A DNA stretch of 12,875 bases from Holophagaceae bacterium UBA692. GTDB taxonomy: Bacteria; Acidobacteriota; Holophagae; Holophagales; Holophagaceae. The DNA lies in NCBI GenBank assembly GCA_002297665.1, contig DBMS01000045.1:1-12875 (forward strand), read 5' to 3'. The translations under genes were made by a program, and so were the position numbers. Positions within the stretch are counted from its first letter, which is position 1. Each line of letters opens with the position of its first letter. The notes beneath the pieces were generated by a model, which worked only from the letters and a program-made list of their open reading frames with translations, did no database searches and had not been told where the DNA came from. Of this stretch, positions 1 through 7,033 are shown piece by piece.

Positions 1-29
1 GCACTCGGTGCGGGGCCGATGCATGATGG

Positions 30-1469
30 CTAGAACTGGTTCCAGAGGAGCTGGTTGGTCACCTCGTGGTGGAACTGGATCTCGCAGGCCTTGACGATGG
101 AGCCCAGGGCCTTGGGGCAGCGCTCGGCCTGGAGGAGCTTGACCTCGGCGAACTTGGCGTGGATGTCCTCGCCCAGCGCCTCGGCCAGGAACCGGGAGCT
201 CTTGAAGAGCCGGATGGCGTCGAAGATGTTGTCGGGCAGGAACCGGGTGCGGGGGCGCTTGGTGCCGTCCTCGGGCTCGCCGGCGGGACCCTCCAGGCCC
301 GTCTTCAGGAGGGCGTAGTAGAGCATGTAGGGGTTCGCGTCGGGGCCCACGGAGCGCACCTCGATGCGCGCGGACTGTTCGTTGCCCAGGGGGATGCGGA
401 TCATGGAGCCGCGGTCCGTGGGGGAGACCTTGATCTGGTTGGGCGCCTCGAAGTGCGGATCCAGGCGGCGGTAGGCGTTGACGCTGGGATTGAGCACCAG
501 GCAGAGTTCGGCGGCGTTGGCGAGGATGCGGTTCACGAAGTCCCAGGCGGTGGATGAGAGGCCGTCGCGGCCCGCGGCGTCGAAGTAGAGGTTCTTCCCG
601 TCCTTGTTCGCGGAGATGTTCGTGTGCATGCCGTTGCCGTTCACGCCGGCCACGGGCTTGGGCAGGAAGGAGGCGGTGAGGCCCATCTGGGCCGCCACCT
701 GGCGGGCCAGGAGCTTGTAGAGCTGCACCTGGTCGGCGGCGATGTTCAGTTCGGCGTACTTGTAGTTCATCTCGAACTGGGAGGGGGCCACCTCGGGGTG
801 GTCCTTCTCGTTGGAGAAGCCCATGGCCCGCTGGGCTTCCGCCGAGGTGTCGATGAACGCGCGCAGGCTGTCGCCGGGCAGCGAGTGGTAGTAGCCGCCC
901 GTGGAGATGAACTCGAAGGCGTTGGTCTCGTGGTAGTGGCGCTCGGCGTCGCGGCCCTTGAAGAGGAACCCCTCGATCTCGTTGGCGGCGTTCATGACGA
1001 TGCCCTCCTTGGCGTAGAGGGCCTCGGTGACGTCGCGCAGCCGCGCCCGGAAGTCGGAGGCGTAGGGGGTGCCGTCCTTCTCCATGACGAAGCCGAACAC
1101 CAGGACCTTTCCGGCCCCGAAGATGTCCGAGGGCAGCCAGTAGAACGCGGGCCAGTCGATGGCCAGGCGCAGGTCGGACTCGGCCTGGGCGGAAAAGCCG
1201 CGGATGGAGGAGCCGTCGAAGGTGAGGTTGTCGTACGACTTGAGCAGGAACTTCTTGTCGTAGTCCAGCATGTGGAGCCGGCCTTCGATGTCGGTGAAGG
1301 CCACGGTCACGGCCTTGATGCGCTTCTCGCCGGCCAGGTACGCCATGCGCTCCTCGCGGATCTGGTCCAGGGGCACCCGGTCCAGGCGCTGCTGCTTGGC
1401 GTGGAGGTTCATTTCCTCCAGGGTGTCGTAGGGAATCTCCAGGAAGGTCCTGAGGCTGTCGTTGGCCAT
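30..1469 (-). CDS. glnA: Type I glutamine synthetase, lacking the adenylylation-site segment
   Basis: Predicted cytoplasmic enzyme making glutamine from glutamate, ammonia and ATP. The 479-residue product has the usual GSI order: beta-grasp domain (about 37-115), then the catalytic barrel. Seen in sequence: DGSSI at 85-89, the ExE metal pair E164/E166, E226 and E233 in PEVAPSQFE, GNGMH with H282, NPSVNAYRR with R334/R335, FEAP with E341, R353 and RIEVR with E370/R372. By motif alignment to E. coli GlnA, the metal, ATP and glutamate ligands are retained, so a real synthetase is more likely than a glutamylpolyamine ligase paralogue. The NLYDL segment holding the adenylylated tyrosine of GSI-beta enzymes is absent: after NPYMLYY the chain passes through a short charged linker into the C-terminal helices. 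The start at 1469 is chosen because GGAG (complement at 1478-1481) sits 8 bases upstream and GS homology begins there; the frame stays open far upstream only as antisense of the helicase gene. Confidence 0.93.
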   Translation of the reverse strand: MANDSLRTFLEIPYDTLEEMNLHAKQQRLDRVPLDQIREERMAYLAGEKRIKAVTVAFTDIEGRLHMLDYDKKFLLKSYDNLTFDGSSIRGFSAQAESDLRLAIDWPAFYWLPSDIFGAGKVLVFGFVMEKDGTPYASDFRARLRDVTEALYAKEGIVMNAANEIEGFLFKGRDAERHYHETNAFEFISTGGYYHSLPGDSLRAFIDTSAEAQRAMGFSNEKDHPEVAPSQFEMNYKYAELNIAADQVQLYKLLARQVAAQMGLTASFLPKPVAGVNGNGMHTNISANKDGKNLYFDAAGRDGLSSTAWDFVNRILANAAELCLVLNPSVNAYRRLDPHFEAPNQIKVSPTDRGSMIRIPLGNEQSARIEVRSVGPDANPYMLYYALLKTGLEGPAGEPEDGTKRPRTRFLPDNIFDAIRLFKSSRFLAEALGEDIHAKFAEVKLLQAERCPKALGSIVKACEIQFHHEVTNQLLWNQF

Positions 1470-1499
1470 GGCGCATTCTCCGGCGCAAAGCCTTAAAGT

Positions 1500-1560
1500 C
1501 GGCTTGCTTGAAATAAAATTAGATCTATTAAGCATAAAAATCAAGTAAATTATTTTAATT
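1500..1560. promoter_or_regulatory. AT-rich divergent promoter island between glnA and the dinG-like gene
   Basis: This short stretch is strikingly AT-rich against its surroundings and separates two divergent genes. On the minus strand, TTGATT (complement at 1539-1544) and TAATTT (complement at 1516-1521) are 17 bases apart and face glnA. On the plus strand, TTGCTT (1504-1509) and TATTAA (1526-1531) are 16 bases apart and face the helicase gene. The two candidates overlap, so RNA polymerase could probably occupy only one at a time. No sigma-54 (GG/GC) pattern was found. The elements are read by eye and are imperfect matches. Confidence 0.5.
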
Positions 1561-1625
1561 TGACTGTCCATGGAGCCGGAAGGGGAGGGCTTCCGGTTTC
1601 GCCCAATTTCCGCCATCCTGGAACC

Positions 1626-3692
1626 ATGCAGCACCCGATGGATCCCTACTTCGCGCCGCCGGAAGGCCGCATATTCAGCTGTTTTCCCGGGGCGGAGGCC
1701 CGGGAGGGACAGAAGGAGATGGCGGAACTCGTGGACGACGCCATCCGGGAGGGGGCGGCGCGGTTCGATGCCTGGCGCAACGGCGGCGGCGCCAAGGACA
1801 CGCGCCCCGACGCGCTGGTGCAGGCCATCGAGGCGGGCACGGGCACCGGGAAGTCCCTGGGCTACCTGGTGCCGGCCCTGGCCTCGGGGCGGCGCCCGGT
1901 GGTGGTGGCCACGCGCACCAAGCAGCTCCAGCGGCAGCTGCTGGACGAGGACCTGCCCCGGGCGCGGGGCATCCTGGGCCGGGAGGTCAAGGCGGTGCTC
2001 GCCAAGGGGCGCAGCAACTACCTGTGCAAGAGCGCCTGGGAGGCCCTGGAGGCCCATCCCCCGGCGGAGTTCGCCCTGGCCGACCACGGCCTCTGGCTGG
2101 CCATGGCCCGGTGGGCCAAGGAGACCGTCGCGGGGGACCGGGAGGAGCTGGGGCGGTACGGGGAGGGCGAGTCCGAGCTTTGGGACCGCGTGAACGCCCG
2201 GGCCGAGCGGTGCACGGGCCGCCAGTGCCCCCACTACGAGGACTGCCACCTCACGGCCCTGCGCCAGGAGATCCTGGAGGCCGACCTGGTGGTGGCCAAC
2301 CATGCCCTGCTGCTGGCCGACCGGGTCCTGCGGGAGTCGGCCTTCGGGCAGGTGCTGCCCGACGCGCCGGTGCTGATCCTGGACGAGGCCCACGAGATCG
2401 AGGAGCAGCTCACCGACAGCTGCTCGGAGCAGTGGAGCAACCGCGCCATGACGATGCTCTTCCGGGACATCGCGGACGAGGCCTCCAAGGAGCCCGAGGG
2501 CGCCATGATGGACGCCCACCTGGCGCCCTGGGAGGACGCGTGGTCGGCCCTGATGGCGGCGGTGCCCCTGGACAGCGGCACCTTCGGCTTCGAGGACGAC
2601 CGGCTCGACCTGAAGCCCCTGGCGGACGCCGTGGGGGCCTGGGTGGAAGCGGGCCAGGCCGCCTGGAAGGAGGCCAAGCGCCTCGCCGCGCGGCGCGTGG
2701 ACGGCAACCCCGAGGACATGGCCTGGCGGAAGGTGGCCGAGCGCATCGGCGTCGCCTTCGACCGCATGGAGCGGATCTTCGCCCAGCCCGCGGGGTGGGT
2801 TTCCACCATCACCCGGGAGGGCCCGCACATGGTGCTCTTCAAGGCGAACCCCGTGGACGTGCGGCCCTTCTTCCACCAGCACCTGCGCAGGGGCTTCGAG
2901 ACGGTCATCCTCACCTCGGCCACCCTTCGTGACGGCAAGGGGTTCAAGGGCCTGAAGCTGCGCCTGGGCTTCACGGACGAGGAGGCCGACCAGAGCCGCC
3001 ACGTGGAGAGCCCCTTCGATTTCCCCAACCAGGGCCTTCTCTTCATTCCCCCGGATCTCCCAGCGCGGCGCCCCGGCCGGGACGCGGTCGGCGACCCCGC
3101 CTGGGTCGAGGCCAGCCTGGACGCCATGGCCCGGCTCATGACCGCCAGCCGGGGCCGGGCCCTGGTGCTCTTCACGAGCCGCAAGATGCTGGCCGCGTTC
3201 CGCCCCCGCCTGGAAGCCGCCCTGCCGGGCATCACCTTCTTCGTGCAGGGCGAGGGAATGACCCGGTCGGCCATGATGGAGCGCTTCAAGAAGACCCCCC
3301 AGGCCGCCCTGCTCGGCCTGGCCAGCTTCTGGCAGGGGGTGGACATGCCGGGGGAGGCCCTCAGCCTCGTGATCGTCACCGCGCTGCCCTTCACGCCCCC
3401 CGACGACCCGGTCCTTCAGGCCCGGGTGCGGGAGGCGGACAACCTCAAGCAGGGCCTGGGCTTCGTGGGCATCCAGGTGCCCCAGATGACGCTCAAGCTC
3501 AAGCAGGGCATCGGCCGCCTCATCCGCACCCGAACGGACAAGGGGGCCGTGTGCATCCTGGATCCGCGGATGATGCTTCCCCACGAGGATCCCAGCGGCA
3601 AGCGCTACGCCGCCCAGGTGCGGGCGGCGCTGCCTCCCTTTCCGCTCAGTCGGGACTGGGCGCAGGTGGAGGCGTTCCTGAGGGCCCTTTAG
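1626..3692 (+). CDS. DinG-family ATP-dependent helicase (XPD-like, iron-sulfur type)
   Basis: Predicted superfamily 2 DNA helicase of the DinG/XPD group, which unwinds DNA 5' to 3' and resolves structures such as R-loops, D-loops or G-quadruplexes. The 688-residue product shows an N-terminal REGQ motif (26-29), Walker A GTGTGKS (71-77), four cysteines placed as an Fe-S cluster (C134, C196, C201, C207), VVANHALL (222-229), DEAH (253-256), the motif V region FWQGVDMPGEAL and motif VI QGIGRLIR (about 627-634). Length is close to E. coli DinG (716). No N-terminal exonuclease domain is present, unlike the Firmicutes DinG. The frame is open from 1560 (TTG), but the ATG at 1626 is preferred because the DinG-like sequence starts there; the ribosome site is weak (GGAA three bases upstream), and the ATG at 1638 is an alternative. 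Its last 47 bases overlap the convergent gene ending at 3646. Confidence 0.9.
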   Translation: MQHPMDPYFAPPEGRIFSCFPGAEAREGQKEMAELVDDAIREGAARFDAWRNGGGAKDTRPDALVQAIEAGTGTGKSLGYLVPALASGRRPVVVATRTKQLQRQLLDEDLPRARGILGREVKAVLAKGRSNYLCKSAWEALEAHPPAEFALADHGLWLAMARWAKETVAGDREELGRYGEGESELWDRVNARAERCTGRQCPHYEDCHLTALRQEILEADLVVANHALLLADRVLRESAFGQVLPDAPVLILDEAHEIEEQLTDSCSEQWSNRAMTMLFRDIADEASKEPEGAMMDAHLAPWEDAWSALMAAVPLDSGTFGFEDDRLDLKPLADAVGAWVEAGQAAWKEAKRLAARRVDGNPEDMAWRKVAERIGVAFDRMERIFAQPAGWVSTITREGPHMVLFKANPVDVRPFFHQHLRRGFETVILTSATLRDGKGFKGLKLRLGFTDEEADQSRHVESPFDFPNQGLLFIPPDLPARRPGRDAVGDPAWVEASLDAMARLMTASRGRALVLFTSRKMLAAFRPRLEAALPGITFFVQGEGMTRSAMMERFKKTPQAALLGLASFWQGVDMPGEALSLVIVTALPFTPPDDPVLQARVREADNLKQGLGFVGIQVPQMTLKLKQGIGRLIRTRTDKGAVCILDPRMMLPHEDPSGKRYAAQVRAALPPFPLSRDWAQVEAFLRAL

Positions 3693-4653
3693 GCTTCCGG
3701 GCGAAGGAGGCCAGGGCCGCTTCCAGGCCCGCGAGCCGGCCGGTGGCGTCGGGGAAGACGGGCAGGCTCAGGTCCGGCAGGTCCGCGGGTTCGCCGGCGG
3801 TGGCCTCGAAGAGGTCCAGGGGCAGGGCCGTGAGGCCGGGGCCGTGGCGGTTCATGACCAGCCAGGCCTCGGTGGCGTCCTTGGGGAGCACCTGCCAGCA
3901 GAGGCCCTCCAGGGGGCCGGCCTTGGCCAGGTCCGGATAGTCGCGGGGGGGGAACCCCAGCTTCACCTCCCGGAGGCGGTCCTCCAGGGGCCTGAACACG
4001 AACAGCCTTCGGGCCAGGGGGTTGAAGAGCACCATGAATTCGAGGATCTGCACGGACTCGTAGCCGGCCTGGAGGGTGGCGGCGGCCACGGGGGGCACCT
4101 TCCGGCCCCACTCCAGGCAGCCCGGGTCGGGGTAGGGGGCCAGGATGGAGGTGTCGCGGCCGTTGGGGGCCACGGCCTCCAGGAGGGCCCGGTACGTGCG
4201 GGTCCGGGGGTCGGCGGTGGCCACCAGGAGGACCCGCCCGGTCATGTCCACCTCGAAGTCCATGAACTCCAGGGCGGGTTCGGCCTTGACCACCCAGCGG
4301 CCCAGGTCGGGGTCCCGGCGGAGGATCCTGCGGTCCGACTGCATCCACAGGGCCCCGTCCCTCCACTTCCGGCGGGTGCGCAGGAGTCCCGCCGCGGTGG
4401 CGGGCCCGGGCTCGTGCCACCGGGAGGCGAGGCGCCACGGGGCTTCCGGCGAGGTCCAGGCGGGGTCGATGAGGCAGGTGCGGTCGCCCAGCACCAGGAA
4501 GCGGCGGTGGCCGAAGTCCTGGCCGGCGTCCAGGGGAAGGTCCACCGCGCAGCGGCCCGTGAGGAGGTTGGCCGGGGGTTCCTGGCCCGTCAGCCAGGTC
4601 CCGGGCAGGAGGCTCAGGACCAGCCATGCGTGAGAAACGGGGAACATCGCCAT
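3646..4653 (-). CDS. Exported protein of unknown function
   Basis: Not recognised. The 335-residue product opens with a hydrophobic stretch (about 9-22, rich in Leu and Val) followed by GQEPP, which reads as a signal peptide, though its N-terminus has no positive charge. The rest is rich in Trp, Arg and Pro with alternating short hydrophobic segments (for example 139-146, 202-211, 215-221), as expected for a beta-rich, possibly propeller-like fold. The tail (about 320-335) is Pro/Ser-rich and probably disordered. No catalytic motif was seen. It starts 13 bases after the stop of the six-cysteine protein gene, so the two are likely co-transcribed. Its 3' end overlaps the end of the dinG-like gene by 47 bases on the opposite strand. 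A second in-frame ATG (complement 4645-4647) could be the start. The coding call rests on the open frame, the operon spacing and the signal-like N-terminus. Confidence 0.68.
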   Translation of the reverse strand: MAMFPVSHAWLVLSLLPGTWLTGQEPPANLLTGRCAVDLPLDAGQDFGHRRFLVLGDRTCLIDPAWTSPEAPWRLASRWHEPGPATAAGLLRTRRKWRDGALWMQSDRRILRRDPDLGRWVVKAEPALEFMDFEVDMTGRVLLVATADPRTRTYRALLEAVAPNGRDTSILAPYPDPGCLEWGRKVPPVAAATLQAGYESVQILEFMVLFNPLARRLFVFRPLEDRLREVKLGFPPRDYPDLAKAGPLEGLCWQVLPKDATEAWLVMNRHGPGLTALPLDLFEATAGEPADLPDLSLPVFPDATGRLAGLEAALASFARKPKGPSGTPPPAPSPD

Positions 4654-4666
4654 GGGGCCCCGGCCG

Positions 4667-4975
4667 TCACTTGCACTGGGCGGAATCGACGAGGCTCCCC
4701 CACTGGGAATCCGGGTAGCTGCAGAAGAGGATGCAGCGGAAGCCGGTGGCCAGGCTGGACTTGAACTCGCACTTCACGGGCGCGTGACCGTGCTGGTCCG
4801 CCTTGGGGCATCCCGTGGCCACGCAGCCTTGCGCCACGCCGTCCGGCGCGGGAACCGGTTCGGGGGCGGGATCCTGGGTGGGGATGCGGCGGTGGCCAGG
4901 GCCCTCGGAGGTCCGGGCCGCCAAAGGAAGGCAGGCCAGGGCCAGGGCGGGGAAAAGCGATTTAATAAGGTTCAT
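4667..4975 (-). CDS. Small secreted six-cysteine protein of unknown function
   Basis: Not recognised. The 102-residue product has a clear signal peptide: K5, a hydrophobic core at about 6-19, and a likely cleavage site after LAA (18-20). The cysteine at 14 lies inside the hydrophobic core in LALAC, a poor lipobox, so a lipoprotein is less likely. The mature part has a Pro/Glu-rich linker (about 32-46) and then six cysteines at 51, 56, 69, 81, 85 and 101, with two histidines (62, 64) between the second and third. This could form three disulfides in the periplasm or outside the cell, or bind a metal. The start at 4975 is well supported by AAGGAG five bases upstream; the frame extends to 5026 but without such a site. 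It is followed after 13 bases by the 335-residue exported protein gene. Confidence 0.75.
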   Translation of the reverse strand: MNLIKSLFPALALACLPLAARTSEGPGHRRIPTQDPAPEPVPAPDGVAQGCVATGCPKADQHGHAPVKCEFKSSLATGFRCILFCSYPDSQWGSLVDSAQCK

Positions 4976-4980
4976 GATAG

Positions 4981-4986
4981 CTCCTT
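4981..4986 (-). promoter_or_regulatory. Strong ribosome binding site of the six-cysteine protein gene
   Basis: The complement reads AAGGAG, five bases before the ATG at 4975. It selects this start over the longer open frame reaching 5026 and removes 17 residues that do not look like an N-terminus. Confidence 0.8.
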
Positions 4987-5056
4987 GGTGCTGAAAACGA
5001 GATTGTAGATGGAACCCGGGCCCCAAAAACAGGCCTAAATTTCCATAAAATCGGCA

Positions 5057-5086
5057 TTATTAAATGAGCGAATCAATTCATATGAA
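5057..5086 (-). promoter_or_regulatory. Candidate promoter of the two exported-protein genes
   Basis: The 117-base gap between the engB stop and the six-cysteine gene is AT-rich. On the minus strand TTCATA (complement 5081-5086) and TAATAA (complement 5057-5062) are 18 bases apart. A perfect 10-bp palindrome, TTCATATGAA (5077-5086), covers the -35 candidate and could be an operator or chance. Matches to consensus are only partial. Confidence 0.3.
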
Positions 5087-5092
5087 CAAAAA

Positions 5093-5683
5093 TCAAAGCA
5101 GATCCAATAGTCCCGCCACTTCCATCCGCAGGTCAGGGATGCCCGTGCCCTTCTCGGCGCTCACCCAGGCGATGTCGCCGGTCTCCAGGTGCAGGTCCGC
5201 CGCCACGTCCCGGCGCTGGGCCAGCTGGCGGGAGGGCTTCACCTGGTCGCACTTGGTGGCCACGATGCGGTAGGGCAGGTCCACGGAATGGAGCCACTCC
5301 AGCATCTGGTGGTCCAGCTTCGTGGGGCCCACCTCGGCGTCCACCAGGACGTAGACCATGCGCAGGGTCCGGCGGCCCGTGAGGTAGGACTCGATCATCT
5401 CCTGCCAGGCGGCGCGTTCCTTGGCCGGGCCGGTGGCGAAGCCGTAGCCGGGAAGGTCCACGATCCACCGGTCGGGGCCGGTGAGGAAGACGTTGATCAG
5501 CCGGGTGCGGCCGGGGGTCTTGGAGGTCTTGGCCAGGCCCTTCTGCATGCACAGGGCGTTGAGCAGCGAACTCTTGCCCACGTTGGACCGGCCCACGAAG
5601 GCCACCTCGGCGTGGCAGACCCCCAGGGTCCGCACGGTGGCGGCGGAAGTCACGAAGCGCGCATCTCGAAGGGGCTGGGCCAT
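5093..5683 (-). CDS. engB: Ribosome biogenesis GTPase EngB (YsxC/YihA)
   Basis: Predicted cytoplasmic GTPase of the TrmE-Era-EngA-EngB-Septin group, needed for late assembly of the large ribosomal subunit. The 196-residue product matches the family's usual length (about 195-210) and shows all G motifs: G1 GRSNVGKS (31-38), the KTPGRT region (55-60) holding G2, G3 DLPGYG (76-81), G4 TKCD (143-146) and G5 SAEKG (175-179). The start at 5683 gives the expected N-terminus; an upstream in-frame TTG at 5719 would add 12 residues not expected for EngB. The ribosome site is only a purine-rich GAGAGAG tract. It lies 59 bases downstream of the OrtA-like gene on the same strand and may be transcribed with it. 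The nearest downstream gene is separated by an AT-rich gap with its own candidate promoter. Confidence 0.95.
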   Translation of the reverse strand: MAQPLRDARFVTSAATVRTLGVCHAEVAFVGRSNVGKSSLLNALCMQKGLAKTSKTPGRTRLINVFLTGPDRWIVDLPGYGFATGPAKERAAWQEMIESYLTGRRTLRMVYVLVDAEVGPTKLDHQMLEWLHSVDLPYRIVATKCDQVKPSRQLAQRRDVAADLHLETGDIAWVSAEKGTGIPDLRMEVAGLLDLL

Positions 5684-5742
5684 GGGTTCTCTCTCGTTTC
5701 CAGGTCCAGCTTGGCACAACCGGAGGCGCTACCGGAACCGGT

Positions 5743-6027
5743 TCAGGCGGCTCCGCCCGCGGTGGACCGCAGCAGTTCGGGGAAGGTGTTCACGAAGCTG
5801 TGCCCGTAGCCGGGGTTCTCGATGCGCAGCTTGCCGGCGTGCTCGTTGCCGATGATGGTCCGGATGCGCACCAATTGGCCCAGCTCGGCGTCCTCCAGGA
5901 GGAAGCCCGAAACCCTCACCACCTGCTGCGTCCGCGCGCCGTCCCTGGGAAGGGCGGGCAGCCGCTCCCCGGGGCGGGAGAGGACCCGCTCCACTTCAAC
6001 CCAGGTTCCTTTGGCTACGATGCACAC
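5743..6027 (-). CDS. OrtA-like small protein (2-amino-4-ketopentanoate thiolase alpha subunit family)
   Basis: The 94-residue product resembles OrtA, the small subunit of 2-amino-4-ketopentanoate thiolase in the oxidative ornithine degradation pathway. Visible points of resemblance, from memory of the family, are an N-terminal KGTWVEV strand (6-12), SGFLLEDAELG (40-50), a VRIRTIIGN strand and turn (53-61), GKL (65-67), NPGYGHSF (70-77) and FPELL (81-85). Length fits OrtA (about 100). In characterised pathways OrtA works with the PLP-dependent OrtB and is encoded beside ornithine racemase, aminomutase and dehydrogenase genes; none of these is in view, so its role here is open. The start is GTG at 6027, supported by an AGAGG-type site seven bases upstream; no in-frame ATG is available. 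The last residues (STAGGAA) look like a flexible tail. It lies 59 bases upstream of engB. Confidence 0.72.
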   Translation of the reverse strand: MCIVAKGTWVEVERVLSRPGERLPALPRDGARTQQVVRVSGFLLEDAELGQLVRIRTIIGNEHAGKLRIENPGYGHSFVNTFPELLRSTAGGAA

Positions 6028-6056
6028 CAGACCACCTCTTCGAAGGCTTTTCCTGA

Positions 6057-6172
6057 TTCAAATGCATTCAACCGTTCAGACCGTCCGGCTCCTGCCGGCT
6101 GCGGGAAAGCTGGTTTCAATGAAAATCATGGCACAAATTGATAACCATTTCCCCCAATGTTTTGCATTTGAA
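6057..6172. repeat. Perfect 10-bp inverted repeat in the non-coding stretch upstream of the OrtA-like gene
   Basis: TTCAAATGCA (6057-6066) recurs as its reverse complement TGCATTTGAA (6163-6172), with 96 bases between. The left arm begins 30 bases upstream of the GTG start. The whole gap 6028-6294 has no convincing gene; it is AT-richer than its surroundings at about 6050-6180. It also holds a small hairpin (CCGGC at 6085-6089 with GCCGG at 6094-6098) and a second one (CCGGCT at 6209-6214 with AGCCGG at 6228-6233). No sigma-70 promoter of good quality and no known riboswitch core was seen. Confidence 0.45.
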
Positions 6173-6294
6173 AAGGGGTTTGGGCCAGGGGCCTTCGCAT
6201 GTGCAACGCCGGCTTTACCAATCGTCCAGCCGGTCCATGGGCGGACCCGTCTCCGGGGCCGGGGCCCCCGGAAAAACCGTGCCGCCCGTTGACG

Positions 6295-7029
<735 letters not shown>

Positions 7030-7033
7030 GCCC

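Noticed and set aside
624..1496. 290-codon plus-strand open frame antisense to glutamine synthetase
   Set aside because: Val/Gly/His-rich shadow frame with no motif, opposite a textbook GS.
1470..3584. Minus-strand open frame running on from glutamine synthetase across the whole dinG-like gene
   Set aside because: Homology to GS starts at 1469 with a good ribosome site; the upstream part is low-complexity Gly/His/Pro/Arg sequence antisense to a clear helicase.
5684..5719. N-terminal extension of EngB from a TTG at 5719
   Set aside because: It adds 12 residues with no family counterpart; the ATG at 5683 gives the normal EngB N-terminus and length.
6129..6142. Possible sigma-54 promoter (TGGCAC followed by TTGA)
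   Set aside because: The -12 GC dinucleotide is missing at the required spacing, and the orientation points away from the OrtA-like gene.
6244..6286. GC-rich hairpins near the ftsE stop as an intrinsic terminator
   Set aside because: On the minus strand the T-run comes before the CCGGG/CCCGG hairpin, not after it, and the TTGAC/GTCAA hairpin at the stop is short and 12 bases from the T-run.
6028..6294. A TPP or other known riboswitch, or a hidden small gene, in the non-coding stretch
   Set aside because: No TPP core sequences were seen, and the short open frames here are not protein-like and lack ribosome sites.
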